The notes below the pieces were generated by a model. It ran no database searches. It was given only the letters and a program-made list of their open reading frames with translations, and was not told the DNA's origin. A program made the translations under genes and the position numbers. From Oceanobacillus limi (lineage in GTDB: Bacteria > Bacillota > Bacilli > Bacillales > Amphibacillaceae), in contig NZ_FOHE01000003.1 of NCBI RefSeq assembly GCF_900111445.1, positions 125,729 to 189,728 on the forward strand: a stretch of DNA of 64,000 bases, read 5' to 3'. This document shows positions 8,518-18,889 of the stretch, piece after piece. Positions within the stretch are counted from its first letter, which is position 1, and each line of letters opens with the position of its first letter.

Positions 8518-8834
8518 TTATTATCGATTCAAATTTCTTCATTTGATAACGATATTATCTATCAAGGGGAAAAGGACATACCCATTGCTAATGGTTTCCA
8601 TTGTTTACAACAAGAGACATGAAACACCAAATGATCAAGGAATCTATCGAAAGTTTTGATGGCTTTGATTACACAGACGATGGTGGGGGAGCCTTCTGGG
8701 GATGGTATGAGAAACCACTTTCTGACTTTATTCCCATGGAAGATCAGCATCTAGAAATTATAACGTGGTTTCATGAGAAGATGGATGAACTGGTCCAATT
8801 TCAGGAAATGTTTGATGGGATTGGGTGGGAATAG
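8518..8834 (+). pseudogene. Remnant of an unidentified gene, frameshifted
   Basis: Two overlapping frames look coding. The first reads about 35 residues (including FDNDIIYQGEKDIPIANG) and stops at the TGA near 8622. The second continues from about 8601 to 8834 with an acidic, tryptophan-rich sequence (YTDDGGGAFWGWYEKPLSDF). The second could start only from TTG 8601, with no ribosome site. The simplest reading is a gene that lost its 5' end, possibly at the family B repeat, and gained one frameshift. The product is not recognised, and it could instead be a short unrecognised gene. Confidence 0.4.
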
Positions 8835-8904
8835 GGAGCGTAAATTAATAAAGATATCGGCGTTGTTATTGCACTTCTTCACTATACCGCATCGCTAACA
8901 AAAT

Positions 8905-8941
8905 AAGGAGGTTGTCCTAAAAGTTAAAGGTTAACCTCCTT
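8905..8941 (-). terminator. Rho-independent terminator of the NlpC/P60 gene
   Basis: Nine-bp stem AAGGAGGTT / AACCTCCTT with a 19-base loop, followed on the minus strand by ATTTTGTT, 20 bases after the stop codon of the cell-wall hydrolase. Confidence 0.7.
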
Positions 8942-8960
8942 CTATATATTCTTAGTAATC

Positions 8961-10028
8961 TTAATAAAACCGCTTAAATCCTTCAAAGTGCTCCTTCCAA
9001 TACGCGTTATTTAAATTTGAAATAACGACACCGTTTGAGCTCGCATGAATAAACTCGTTATTTCCGATATAAATACCTACGTGGGAGATACCAGCTTTAT
9101 AAGTCCCTTCAAAAAAGACAAGGTCGCCAAGCTTTGGTGTATCGATGTAGTAGGAACGGTTATAATACCCCTCACTAGAATGGCGCATAATGTCCATCCC
9201 TGCTTGTTTATAAGCATAATAAATAAATCCACTACAATCGAATCCACTTGGAGTAGTTCCTCCCCAAGCATAGCCTGCACCTAATTGGTTGTTGGCTGTA
9301 TTAATAAGCTTATCTACATCATAATCCAAAGCTTTTGCTGGCTTTTCGTCCTTGGAGTTAGAGTTATTCGGGCTAGGTTCCCCTCCGATATTGAGCTTTT
9401 GACCGATATAGATCATATCCGATTTTAAGTTGTTCCAGCTTTTAATTTGATTAACTTTAACTTGATGTTGGGAAGCAATTCTGGAAAGTGTATCTCCTGA
9501 TTTAACTGTATATACAGTTGTAGAGCTTACTTTTTCTGTCGTTTTGTTGGAAGACTTGTTCTCTGTTGAGTTATTCGTCTTTTGTTCTGTATTTGTTGAT
9601 TTACGAATGACTAACTTGTTCCCTGGATAAATTAGTGTGGAATCCATGTTATTCCATTTCATCAAATCTGATAGGGATATCTTATACTTTGATGCAATGC
9701 CACTTAAAGTGTCTCCTGATTTAACGGTATATGTAGATGTTTCCGACTTTGTGGTTTCCGTCTTAATTTTGGCATCATTAGTAGTCTTCTTCGTTGTTTC
9801 GGATTTTGTCTCTGTTTCTAAGGTTTGATTTGGAAAGATGATATCACTAGATAAGTTGTTCATCGATTTAAGCTGTGAAACTGTCATGTTATGTTTTTGA
9901 GCGATCACCCACAGTGAATCTCCGCTTTTAACTTTGTAGGTTGCCGCTTCTGCTTCTTCGGCACCAAGAAGTGCTGAGGCGATAAACGCAGTCGCTGTAA
10001 CGGACATAAAAAGCTTTTTATTAGCCAA
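8961..10028 (-). CDS. Secreted D,L-endopeptidase with three LysM repeats and NlpC/P60 domain (LytE/CwlS-like)
   Basis: A 355-residue exported cell-wall hydrolase. A signal peptide runs to about residue 28 (cleavage near AEA). LysM repeats lie near 30-72, 99-143 and 172-215, joined by Ser/Thr/Lys-rich linkers. The C-terminal NlpC/P60 domain (235-355) has Cys265 in GFDCSGF, His316 in SHVGIY and His328 as the catalytic set. The family cuts the D-Glu-meso-DAP bond of peptidoglycan stems and works in cell separation or elongation. The start is TTG 10028, with AGGGAGGG eight bases upstream. A conserved dispersed element (10052-10128) sits directly before the ribosome site. Confidence 0.88.
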   Translation of the reverse strand: MANKKLFMSVTATAFIASALLGAEEAEAATYKVKSGDSLWVIAQKHNMTVSQLKSMNNLSSDIIFPNQTLETETKSETTKKTTNDAKIKTETTKSETSTYTVKSGDTLSGIASKYKISLSDLMKWNNMDSTLIYPGNKLVIRKSTNTEQKTNNSTENKSSNKTTEKVSSTTVYTVKSGDTLSRIASQHQVKVNQIKSWNNLKSDMIYIGQKLNIGGEPSPNNSNSKDEKPAKALDYDVDKLINTANNQLGAGYAWGGTTPSGFDCSGFIYYAYKQAGMDIMRHSSEGYYNRSYYIDTPKLGDLVFFEGTYKAGISHVGIYIGNNEFIHASSNGVVISNLNNAYWKEHFEGFKRFY

Positions 10029-10051
10029 TTGGTAAACCCTCCCTTATTTTT

Positions 10052-10128
10052 GCAGATAGAAAAGAATAACTTTCCTATCCTGCATAAGTGCAACTGAGGC
10101 AGTCACTAAAGGTTAGCAAATGCCAAGT
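10052..10128 (+). repeat. Dispersed structured element, copy 1
   Basis: About 77 bases aligning with 30817-30892: shared blocks are GCAGATAGAA, CCTATCC, CATAAGTG, TAAAG and TTAGCAAA in the same order and spacing. Between them lies a stem (GGCA...TGCC) whose bases differ from the other copy but still pair. It looks like a small mobile element end or a structured RNA; the orientation of function is unknown. Confidence 0.6.
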
Positions 10129-10627
10129 TTTCTAAGAAACTAGTATTTATATTATAATATACCATTTATGTCGAGAATAGTAGAATAATAGAAAATAATA
10201 GTTGAAAATTAGCAATTTTATACCTATATATAACTGATGGTAAGACCCCTGCTGATTAAAGAATCACTTACTCGGTGATGTACATCTCCCTTTACTAAGT
10301 GCAGAATTGAGGGGGGCAATGGGTCTTTGCCCAGTTATTTTAAACTTCTTAGGTAAAAACAAATAAGGTAGTACACTATTAAAGATGAGAACTAATACTT
10401 GATAACAAGTGTCAACCACTGTAAAAATTAAAAGGGAACTTGTTAAATTCAAGCTCCCAAAAATAATTCAAGTAAAGTTTAAGTGTTAAAACCCATTCCG
10501 AAAATCAAACAGATTATTAGTTAATTCTTTGACCTATACGTATAACCCTTGAGATTCGGAATTAATATAACTCAATTACCCTGTTTGTAAAACAAGCCTC
10601 CTCCATAAAGGGGTCCCCTTTAATTAC
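10129..10627. other. Intergenic region, possible insertion-sequence debris
   Basis: About 500 bases between the cell-wall hydrolase and glpD with no supported gene. A 62-codon minus-strand frame at 10264-10452 has no ribosome site. The stretch around 10250-10335 is richer in C and G than its surroundings and may be the end of a lost insertion sequence. An AT-rich stretch at 10150-10165 could hold the promoter of the hydrolase. Confidence 0.35.
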
Positions 10628-12289
10628 TTACTCCTCTTCAACCGGATTCACAGCATCATACAACAACTCTTCAAGCTCTTTACAATAAACGTCTTTTTGT
10701 TCTTCTGACCAATTAAATTCAGTAGCCATATAGTCAGTAACTGCTTCTTTATGTTCGTGTACCCAGTTAATATTGAAAAATAATGCACCAGTACGGCGGA
10801 TAAAGAAGTCAACAGGTTTATAAGCCATTTCATGATCAATGGCGTATCGAAGCATAGCAAACGTAACCGGATCAATCTGTTCAGCGGTTGCCTTTTCGCG
10901 ATTAGTTGAATAGATATCAAAAACAACTTCGACATTGGAACCATATCTTCTAACTAATGATTCTGTGGTGCTAGTATCTAAGCCAAGCTTTTGACCCTCC
11001 ACAAGCTTTTGATTCTTAAAAACATCAAATCCTTTAGAACCGCCAACATCTCCACCTGAGATTGGAAGGTGCTCTGTTTGGGTTGACGGATAATGTTTAT
11101 CCTCCTCTTCATTTAATTGTTTAGCTACAAGGTCTATAATACCTTCAGCCATTTTTCGATAACCCGTAAGCTTTCCACCAGCGATAGATATTAATCCAGA
11201 TTCAGAGATGAAAATCTCGTCTTTACGGGAAATTTCAGAAGGAGACTTTCCGTCTTCATGTATTAAAGGACGTAAGCCAGACCAGCTTGATTCCACATCA
11301 GTTGCCGTAATATTCACGTTTGGAAACATGAAATTAATAGCCTTAATCACATAATCTCGGTCTGAAACAGTCATTTGCGGGTGAGTGATATCTCCTTTGT
11401 AAACGGTATCTGTAGTACCGACATATGTTTTTCCTTCACGTGGAATGGCGAATACCATCCGTTTATCTGGTGTATCAAAATATATAGCTTGTTTTAATGG
11501 GAAACGTTCTCCGTCAAACACAAGGTGAATTCCTTTCGTTAGCTGTAGGGATTTTCCTTTTCTAGATCCGTCTTTTTCTCGCAACGTATCTACCCATGGT
11601 CCTGCTGCATTCACAATCTTTTTCGCGTAAATTTCTGTAACAGTATCATCTGTTAAATCGAGTACCTTCACGCCAACTACTTTTCCATTTTTATATAAAA
11701 GGTCGGTAACCTTCATATAGTTTAGTGCAAATGCCCCTTTTTCCACTGCTTTTTTTATTACTTCAAGCGTTAGGCGGGCGTCATCAGTTTTATATTCTAC
11801 ATAATAACCTGCGCCTTTCATGCCTTCATTCTTTAATAAAGGTTCCCGTTCCATGGCAACGTCTGATGAAAACATTCTTCTGCGCTCATTCTTTTTCACA
11901 CCAGCAAGAAAGTCGTAAACCTTTAACCCAATATTTGTTGTGAATGGTCCAAACGTTCCGCCTTTATAAAAAGGTAACATCATCCACTCGGGTGTTGTTA
12001 CGTGCGGCCCATTTTCGTAGACGATTGCCCGTTCTTTACCGACTTCAGATACAACCTTAAATTCAAATTGTTTTAAGTAACGGAGACCACCGTGAACGAG
12101 TTTAGTCGATCTACTTGAGGTACCTGCAGCAAAGTCTTGCATTTCCACCGTAGCTACTTTCATGCCTCGTGTAACAGCATCTAATGCAATTCCAGCACCT
12201 GTAATTCCTCCACCGATTACAACAAGATCTAGCGCTTCCTCTTGCATCCTTTGTTTCATGTTATTCCTTTCTAAATTTGAAAATTGCAT
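10628..12289 (-). CDS. glpD: Aerobic glycerol-3-phosphate dehydrogenase
   Basis: A 553-residue FAD enzyme. The dinucleotide-binding motif VIGGGITGAGIALDAVTRG starts near residue 23, and the GlpD signature GTSSRSTKLVHGGLRYL follows. It oxidises glycerol-3-phosphate to dihydroxyacetone phosphate at the membrane and feeds electrons to menaquinone. It matches B. subtilis GlpD over its length, including the N-terminal QFSxLER segment, so ATG 12289 is kept rather than the ATG ten codons later. It is the last gene of glpP-hydrolase-glpK-glpD and has its own promoter and leader terminator. Confidence 0.95.
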   Translation of the reverse strand: MQFSNLERNNMKQRMQEEALDLVVIGGGITGAGIALDAVTRGMKVATVEMQDFAAGTSSRSTKLVHGGLRYLKQFEFKVVSEVGKERAIVYENGPHVTTPEWMMLPFYKGGTFGPFTTNIGLKVYDFLAGVKKNERRRMFSSDVAMEREPLLKNEGMKGAGYYVEYKTDDARLTLEVIKKAVEKGAFALNYMKVTDLLYKNGKVVGVKVLDLTDDTVTEIYAKKIVNAAGPWVDTLREKDGSRKGKSLQLTKGIHLVFDGERFPLKQAIYFDTPDKRMVFAIPREGKTYVGTTDTVYKGDITHPQMTVSDRDYVIKAINFMFPNVNITATDVESSWSGLRPLIHEDGKSPSEISRKDEIFISESGLISIAGGKLTGYRKMAEGIIDLVAKQLNEEEDKHYPSTQTEHLPISGGDVGGSKGFDVFKNQKLVEGQKLGLDTSTTESLVRRYGSNVEVVFDIYSTNREKATAEQIDPVTFAMLRYAIDHEMAYKPVDFFIRRTGALFFNINWVHEHKEAVTDYMATEFNWSEEQKDVYCKELEELLYDAVNPVEEE

Positions 12290-12365
12290 AAATCATCGTT
12301 CCCTTCTTATTTTGTCTCTCACTAGTTGTAACGATGTTTTTCTATTCATCTCTTAATCTCCATTA

Positions 12366-12430
12366 GAAAAACAAAAAGAGACCACTATTACTCTATTGCC
12401 TACATGTAGACATAGAGTGATATGGTCTCT
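12366..12430 (-). terminator. GlpP-dependent leader terminator of glpD
   Basis: A long minus-strand hairpin: arms at 12411-12430 and 12377-12398 pair through AGAGACCA/TGGTCTCT and further inward through CTCTAT/ATAGAG. It is followed on the minus strand by a T-rich run (12366-12376). It lies between the promoter and the glpD ATG. In B. subtilis GlpP with glycerol-3-phosphate prevents termination at the corresponding glpD leader. Confidence 0.8.
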
Positions 12431-12464
12431 CGAAATTCTCCATCCAATATATTAACTTATTACT

Positions 12465-12493
12465 AGTATAGCATGATTGTAGCGCTATGGAAA
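12465..12493 (-). promoter_or_regulatory. Probable sigma-A promoter of glpD, extended -10
   Basis: On the minus strand, TTTCCA (12488-12493), a 17-base spacer, then TGCTATACT with -10 TATACT at 12465-12470. The transcript would enter the leader hairpin about 30 bases later. Confidence 0.6.
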
Positions 12494-12524
12494 GCCTTAT
12501 GTAATGTGAAATACAAGGACTCTC

Positions 12525-14100
<1,576 letters not shown>

Positions 14101-14317
14101 AGGAACTTAATAAATTTACCACGTTTAGCTTCGATAGAGTACAGCCTAGTGTCGATGATTCCAGATGGAAAGGAAAGCTTCCGTTAGAAACATCCCATAC
14201 AAAAAAGTGATTTCCCATTTCAGGGACGTGGCAATTTATTGTCCAGCGCCCCTTACTTGAATCCTATTTTAGGGGCACTAGTTGTACTTGGCTAATCCTT
14301 CGCTTGCACTTTGGTTT
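14101..14317. other. Spacer between hydrolase and glpK
   Basis: About 217 bases without a gene. It holds GCCCCT (14248-14253) and AGGGGC (14271-14276) as a weak inverted repeat without a T-run. It also carries CTAATCCTTCGCT at 14292-14304, a 13-nt exact copy of one arm of the glpK leader hairpin (14082-14094). Confidence 0.4.
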
Positions 14318-16336
14318 TTAAAATACAGTATAAAGCGCAGTGTTTGCTAATGTGATCATCGTCATTAATATTGTATTTAAGAAGGCCGCAACATAAACAT
14401 TTCCTGTCTTACGGTATAGGAATGTATTGAAGATAGCAGCTATTGTTAATACGGGAACTAAACCAATAACGATAATAGATGAAAGAGATTCAGCAGGATA
14501 TCCTGCTACTCCTGTTGTAAATAATAATCCGTAATGGTAAGCCAAGTAAAGGATTAAACCTCCTACAAAATGTAGAATGGAAGCAATATATCCTTTAAAT
14601 CCGTTAAATTTCTCTCCGGTAGTATTCATGTTGACAGAAATTCCAATGACAAAGTAGTAAATAAAGAATAGTGGAGCATATTTTAGTAATGCAATCACAT
14701 GTTGTCCTTCGAATGTTTTTACTGCAAATGTCCAAAGTCGGAAGTCCGTTTTAAATACAGCATCAACGATATACAGCATACCGTATCCAATAACAACTGC
14801 AACGATAGCCGTGACTAGTGATGCAAGAATAGCCTTCACATTAGCCTTTACTCCATAATTAGCAATTGTTGCTCCTTCTGGTTTTCTAGAAATGTAGTGG
14901 GTGCTAACTAGTAACATCAACATAACAATAGCTACATTGATCGCCCAATAGACAGTTGGATTTGCTGTTGGTGCTCCAAAGAATTCAGTTTCCGTAATGA
15001 ATTTGTCTTGTCCATTCAAATACCAATATTGAATCGCACTTAAAACAAGCATGATAATAGACCATGATTTCATATTTTTGTTAGCATTCTTCACAAATGA
15101 ATAAATCATGACAATAGCAAACGTAATAATTAATATGAGGTTAATTTGTCCTATTAATCTCATTCCATAGGTATCACCACTATACCAAGCAGTAAAGAAT
15201 AATGCTGGGAATAATCCACCGAAAATCAATAGAATATAGCTTGCTACTTTAGCGCCTGGTGTTTTGGGGCCAGGTAGTGCCTCTGGTTTTTTCGTATAAA
15301 TATATTTAAAGAATGGTAATTTCGCTAGTAACAAGATCATTGGAATAAAGAGTAGGAAAAATCCTATAAGAGCAATAAAGGATGAATATTCTTTAAATAC
15401 CCATGATTGTCCATCTTTACCAATAGTTACGAGGTTATCATAGTCTGCAAATGTCATATCATAGAAGTCGATAGCATAGCCTGTTGATGTTTTAGAAAAA
15501 TGGTTCCATGGATGGGTTTCATTTGGCTGATAAATTACTCTTTTCCCATCATCAACTTGGTAAACTTCCCCGGCTTGAGGGTTTTCTGGATTTCCTAAAA
15601 ATCCTTGTCCTTCTTCCGTGTTAACGTAGTCTTTTTTCACAACTGGTTCTGAAGCCATCTCTGCTTCTCGGTCAAAGAAAAACTCATCGTATTGTCCAGC
15701 AACTTTTCCTGATGTCCTTGGACCATATGAATTATTAATATCTTCGTCGGTATAACCTAGCAATGTTAACCACCAATAATCCGAACCAAATGTTAGGGAG
15801 CTAGCAATTTTACGATAACCATTTTCTTGGAAATCGTTCTCATCTAGCATAACTGCATGTGTAGAAGAGAATCCGCCCATCGAATGACCTGAAACTGCAA
15901 TCATACCATTGCTATTTTCATCTTTTAAGACATAATCTTGATCATACATATATTGCACTGCGTCATAGATAGCGTGTGGCCAAAATGACATAAACGGAGA
16001 CTCTTTTTCCATTGTCCCTGTAGAGTGTCCGTGATCATATTGGTCTAATGCTAGGACGACATAGCCTCTTTTAGACATTTCAATTGCTTGTGCATCTTGC
16101 ATTTCAGCAGAATTCAGATAACCATGTGTTGCTACAATGGTTGGTCTTGGTTCTTCATTAGATCCATTTGGTTTATATAATAAACCAGAGAGTTCACCTC
16201 TTGGTGTATCAAAGTAAATTCGGTCTACTTCAACATCTCCACTGGAACTATTAAACTGAGATGCTAAAAAACTCCCTACAAAAATCAATACTAAAGAAAT
16301 AACAATCCATAAGATAGGATTCTTTACGTTTTTCAT
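14318..16336 (-). CDS. Membrane protein with N-terminal alpha/beta-hydrolase domain, in the glpF position
   Basis: A 672-residue protein. One N-terminal membrane segment (about 9-27) is followed by an exported alpha/beta-hydrolase domain with ATHGY as the oxyanion region and GHSMGG as the nucleophile elbow. The second half (about 325-670) has around ten hydrophobic segments. Start ATG 16336 has AGGAGGAAAATC just before it; an in-frame TTG 18 bases earlier lies inside that site. It is transcribed glpP - this gene - glpK - glpD, the place held by glpF in B. subtilis, behind a promoter with a perfect cre and a leader hairpin. Hydrolysis of a glycerol ester or polyglycerol compound outside the membrane is an inference from context. 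The family is not recognised further. Confidence 0.75.
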   Translation of the reverse strand: MKNVKNPILWIVISLVLIFVGSFLASQFNSSSGDVEVDRIYFDTPRGELSGLLYKPNGSNEEPRPTIVATHGYLNSAEMQDAQAIEMSKRGYVVLALDQYDHGHSTGTMEKESPFMSFWPHAIYDAVQYMYDQDYVLKDENSNGMIAVSGHSMGGFSSTHAVMLDENDFQENGYRKIASSLTFGSDYWWLTLLGYTDEDINNSYGPRTSGKVAGQYDEFFFDREAEMASEPVVKKDYVNTEEGQGFLGNPENPQAGEVYQVDDGKRVIYQPNETHPWNHFSKTSTGYAIDFYDMTFADYDNLVTIGKDGQSWVFKEYSSFIALIGFFLLFIPMILLLAKLPFFKYIYTKKPEALPGPKTPGAKVASYILLIFGGLFPALFFTAWYSGDTYGMRLIGQINLILIITFAIVMIYSFVKNANKNMKSWSIIMLVLSAIQYWYLNGQDKFITETEFFGAPTANPTVYWAINVAIVMLMLLVSTHYISRKPEGATIANYGVKANVKAILASLVTAIVAVVIGYGMLYIVDAVFKTDFRLWTFAVKTFEGQHVIALLKYAPLFFIYYFVIGISVNMNTTGEKFNGFKGYIASILHFVGGLILYLAYHYGLLFTTGVAGYPAESLSSIIVIGLVPVLTIAAIFNTFLYRKTGNVYVAAFLNTILMTMITLANTALYTVF

Positions 16337-16502
16337 GATTTTCCTCCTATTCAATTTGTACGTTTTTCTAGATTAATATAAAAAGTAAAATAGTATTGTC
16401 TATTATTCCAATAATAGATATTCGTGAGAACATTATGTTTCCTATATAATACATGATCCCTCCTCTTGTTTTATAGGAACTGTAATTAAGGTGTAAAGAG
16501 AA

Positions 16503-16560
16503 TAAAAAAAGACACACTATTATTTCCTTGAATTTAATATTCAAAGATTATAGTGTGTCT
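16503..16560 (-). terminator. Leader terminator upstream of the membrane hydrolase
   Basis: Minus-strand hairpin with an 11-bp perfect stem (AGACACACTAT / ATAGTGTGTCT; 16510-16520 with 16550-16560), an inner TTGAAT/ATTCAA stem, and an eight-T run (16503-16510). It sits between a strong promoter and the coding start, the arrangement of the GlpP-controlled glpD leader. Both hairpins share the ATAATAGTG-GTCT-T-run ending. Confidence 0.78.
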
Positions 16561-16595
16561 CCGAGTTCTCGTCACAAACTATTAACTTAAATATA

Positions 16596-16624
16596 AGTAT
16601 ATTATGATTTGAAAACGTTGTCAA
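16596..16624 (-). promoter_or_regulatory. Sigma-A promoter of the hydrolase-glpK unit
   Basis: On the minus strand, TTGACA (16619-16624), exactly 17 bases, then TATACT (16596-16601). It starts just after the glpP stop codon and leads into the leader terminator. Confidence 0.82.
16610..16623 (+). promoter_or_regulatory. Catabolite responsive element (cre)
   Basis: TGAAAACGTTGTCA matches the CcpA consensus TGWNANCGNTNWCA at every position. It overlaps the -35 box and spacer of the promoter at 16596-16624, so CcpA binding should repress this unit when preferred sugars are present. Confidence 0.82.
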
Positions 16625-16640
16625 CGTTTGTCGTTTTCAG

Positions 16641-17180
16641 TTACCACAATTCTTTGTTGGAGGTTGTTATCGCAGTCGCACCACTATTTAATGTGTTTTT
16701 TACATCCTCTTTTGTACGGATTAATCCACCAGCAATTACTGGTATTCCAGTTTCTTCGTTAATTTCTTTCAATATGCTCGGAATGATGCCCGGTAGAACC
16801 TCTATATAATCTGGTTGGATATTTTTGCAAACTTTCAAATTGTGATTAATTGCATGACTATCCAGTGCAAACAAACGTTGTATTCCTACAATATTATGCT
16901 TTTTCGCGGTTGTGATTACGTTTCCTCTAGTTGAGATAATTCCATCCACTTTGATATCGTTGATTAGATATTCTAATCCGTACTCGTCCACTTTCAACCC
17001 TTGGATTAAATCAACGTGCATAAATACTTTTTTATTTTTTTGTTTTGTATATTGTACCAGGCTCTTGACTTGGGATAATCTTGTCTCTAAAAAAATGATA
17101 TTTTCATGATCACTGGTAAGGGCAGCTTCGAAATCCTTCATACTTCGAATAGCAGGCAATACACCCTCTAATTTTGTCAT
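16641..17180 (-). CDS. glpP: Glycerol-3-phosphate-responsive antiterminator
   Basis: A 179-residue GlpP-family protein with a TIM-barrel-like fold. The C-terminal IPVIAGGLIRTKEDV segment is the phosphate-binding part typical of the family. With glycerol-3-phosphate it binds leader RNA and allows transcription past terminators upstream of glp genes. Three candidate leader hairpins lie downstream on the same strand (16503-16560, 14065-14100, 12366-12430). The start ATG has GGAGGTGATATAA. The upstream region is 540 bp without another gene, so it probably has its own promoter. Confidence 0.93.
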   Translation of the reverse strand: MTKLEGVLPAIRSMKDFEAALTSDHENIIFLETRLSQVKSLVQYTKQKNKKVFMHVDLIQGLKVDEYGLEYLINDIKVDGIISTRGNVITTAKKHNIVGIQRLFALDSHAINHNLKVCKNIQPDYIEVLPGIIPSILKEINEETGIPVIAGGLIRTKEDVKNTLNSGATAITTSNKELW

Positions 17181-17627
17181 TTATATCACCTCCAATAGAA
17201 TTTAATGATAGGTATCTCGAAGAATCCTATTAAAATATTAATTATACATTTCTTTATTAGATAGACAAGAATTTGAATTTGAGGCGCGAAAGAATAAGTG
17301 CGAAGGAGAACTAAGTAGGTGCCTGGCACCCATCCTAATTTGTCGAATATATTTTTGGGGTATAACATGCGTATGGTACTGGACTGGTGCTGGAGTTGAA
17401 ATCTAAATTAACCGATAGGTAGTCTGGCGGGCCAAGAGCTACGAGGAAACGAGTCCGAAAGTATACTGGTATTAAGAGATATGATTGATGGTACTTTTAT
17501 AACCAGGTAATACAAGGAGATACACTAAAGAGTGTGCTAGCTAAACTAATGCTATAGTTGCTAAAATACCAAAGTAGTAGCAGTAGAATATTTTCTAACT
17601 AATAGGTTGTGTATCGATTTTTTACTA
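17181..17627. other. Intergenic region with one family B repeat
   Basis: No gene is supported here. The palindrome GGTGCCTGGCACC at 17318-17330 is a family B repeat followed by TTTGTCGAATAT-like sequence, as in other copies. A 60-codon minus-strand frame ending near glpP has no ribosome site or coding look. Confidence 0.5.
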
Positions 17628-17664
17628 GCTAGGATTTATAGATTATTGTTCGATAAATCCTAGC
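17628..17664. terminator. Stem-loop downstream of the hydroxyacid dehydrogenase
   Basis: A perfect 12-bp stem GCTAGGATTTAT / ATAAATCCTAGC with a 13-base loop, 59 bases after the stop of the minus-strand gene at 17723. It lacks a good T-run on the minus strand, so termination is uncertain. Confidence 0.5.
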
Positions 17665-17722
17665 ATATTTTATAGGTGAATGTTCTTATTCCTACATGTG
17701 TATATCCTATTCACTTAATTAT

Positions 17723-18685
17723 TCAATATCCCTTCTCATAATCAACTACATTAATACCTAACTCCCCATCCTGAATATAACGTTTGAGATTAGGAATAAA
17801 TATATCTTTAATTACTCGATCCGTATAATATTCGGTTGCTCCTGCCGTGTGGGGAGTGACAATTACATTTTCCATATTCCAAAGTGGACTATCTTCTGGT
17901 AATGGTTCAGTAGCAAACACATCAAGCCCTGCACCAGCTATTTCATTGTTTTGTAACGCTTGTATTAAGTCATCCTCCACAACAATTTGTCCCCGTCCTA
18001 TGTTAATGAGGATGGCACTATCCTTCATTTGTTTAAACTGTTCAGCGGCAAATAGATTTGTCGTCTCTTCCGTCAGAGGCAGTGTAATCACAACAATATC
18101 ACATTGTGGCAGTATCTCTTCCAATTGATCTGGTGTATACATTTGATCCACATATTTCGTCAGTACTCCAGAACGACGGACGCCTAGCACATTCATTCCA
18201 AATGCTTTGGCTATTTTTGCTGTCTCCTGTCCAATTGCACCAACCCCAATGATACCTATGGTCTTCTCATGAATCTCATGCTTTAGGTTCGCATTATCCC
18301 ATGTTTTGTTTAGTTGTTGACGGACATAGGTATGAATCTTACGGGTTAACCCTAACATTAATGCAAATATAGTCTCTGAGATTGGATATGCGTGTACCCC
18401 GTTGGCACTTGTAATGGAAACGTTTCTTTTTTGTAATGCTTCCAATGGGAGACTATTAACGCCAGCACTCCAGGTTTGGATCCATTTTAAGTTTGTATTT
18501 TTCTCCAGGATAATAGGTTCAATGGTTTTGTTCCAACGAGCGACAATTTCAGCTTTTTTTAGCTCATCTGATATTACTTCAGGATCTTTTTCTGCTACAA
18601 CATCCCACCCAGGAGCTATTTTCTTAATTTCATTTAGATAGGTTTCACTTAGATCGAGATTAACTACGATTGTTCGTTTTGACAT
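17723..18685 (-). CDS. D-isomer-specific 2-hydroxyacid dehydrogenase
   Basis: A 320-residue NAD(P)-dependent dehydrogenase of the D-LDH/glyoxylate reductase family. The cofactor motif GVGAIGQETAKIAKAFG starts near residue 147. The catalytic Arg lies in INIGRGQIVVEDDL, and the catalytic His in VTPHTAGAT. It would interconvert a 2-oxoacid and a D-2-hydroxyacid; the substrate is not evident. A good ribosome site (AAAGGAAGG) precedes the ATG. It appears to be a single-gene unit. Confidence 0.85.
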   Translation of the reverse strand: MSKRTIVVNLDLSETYLNEIKKIAPGWDVVAEKDPEVISDELKKAEIVARWNKTIEPIILEKNTNLKWIQTWSAGVNSLPLEALQKRNVSITSANGVHAYPISETIFALMLGLTRKIHTYVRQQLNKTWDNANLKHEIHEKTIGIIGVGAIGQETAKIAKAFGMNVLGVRRSGVLTKYVDQMYTPDQLEEILPQCDIVVITLPLTEETTNLFAAEQFKQMKDSAILINIGRGQIVVEDDLIQALQNNEIAGAGLDVFATEPLPEDSPLWNMENVIVTPHTAGATEYYTDRVIKDIFIPNLKRYIQDGELGINVVDYEKGY

Positions 18686-18889
18686 AGGTTCCTTCCTTTC
18701 GCTAATAGTGCCTTATTATTGATAAGTTAAGTATAGCATGCATTACATTAATAAGAGGAGGGGAAGGCAGCCTCGCAAAAAAAAAGCCCCTTATCATTCA
18801 TAGGAAACGACAGGGACGATTCTTATCGCAGTACTACCTAATTAGAATAATAATATCTTTATCTGTCTGGTTGTAATTAGGGATTTTTA

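Noticed and set aside
10264-10452. 62-codon minus-strand frame between the cell-wall hydrolase and glpD
   Set aside because: No ribosome site, no recognisable family; the region may be insertion-sequence debris but I could not identify the element.
17186-17368. 60-codon minus-strand frame upstream of glpP
   Set aside because: Runs through a family B palindrome and lacks a start signal.
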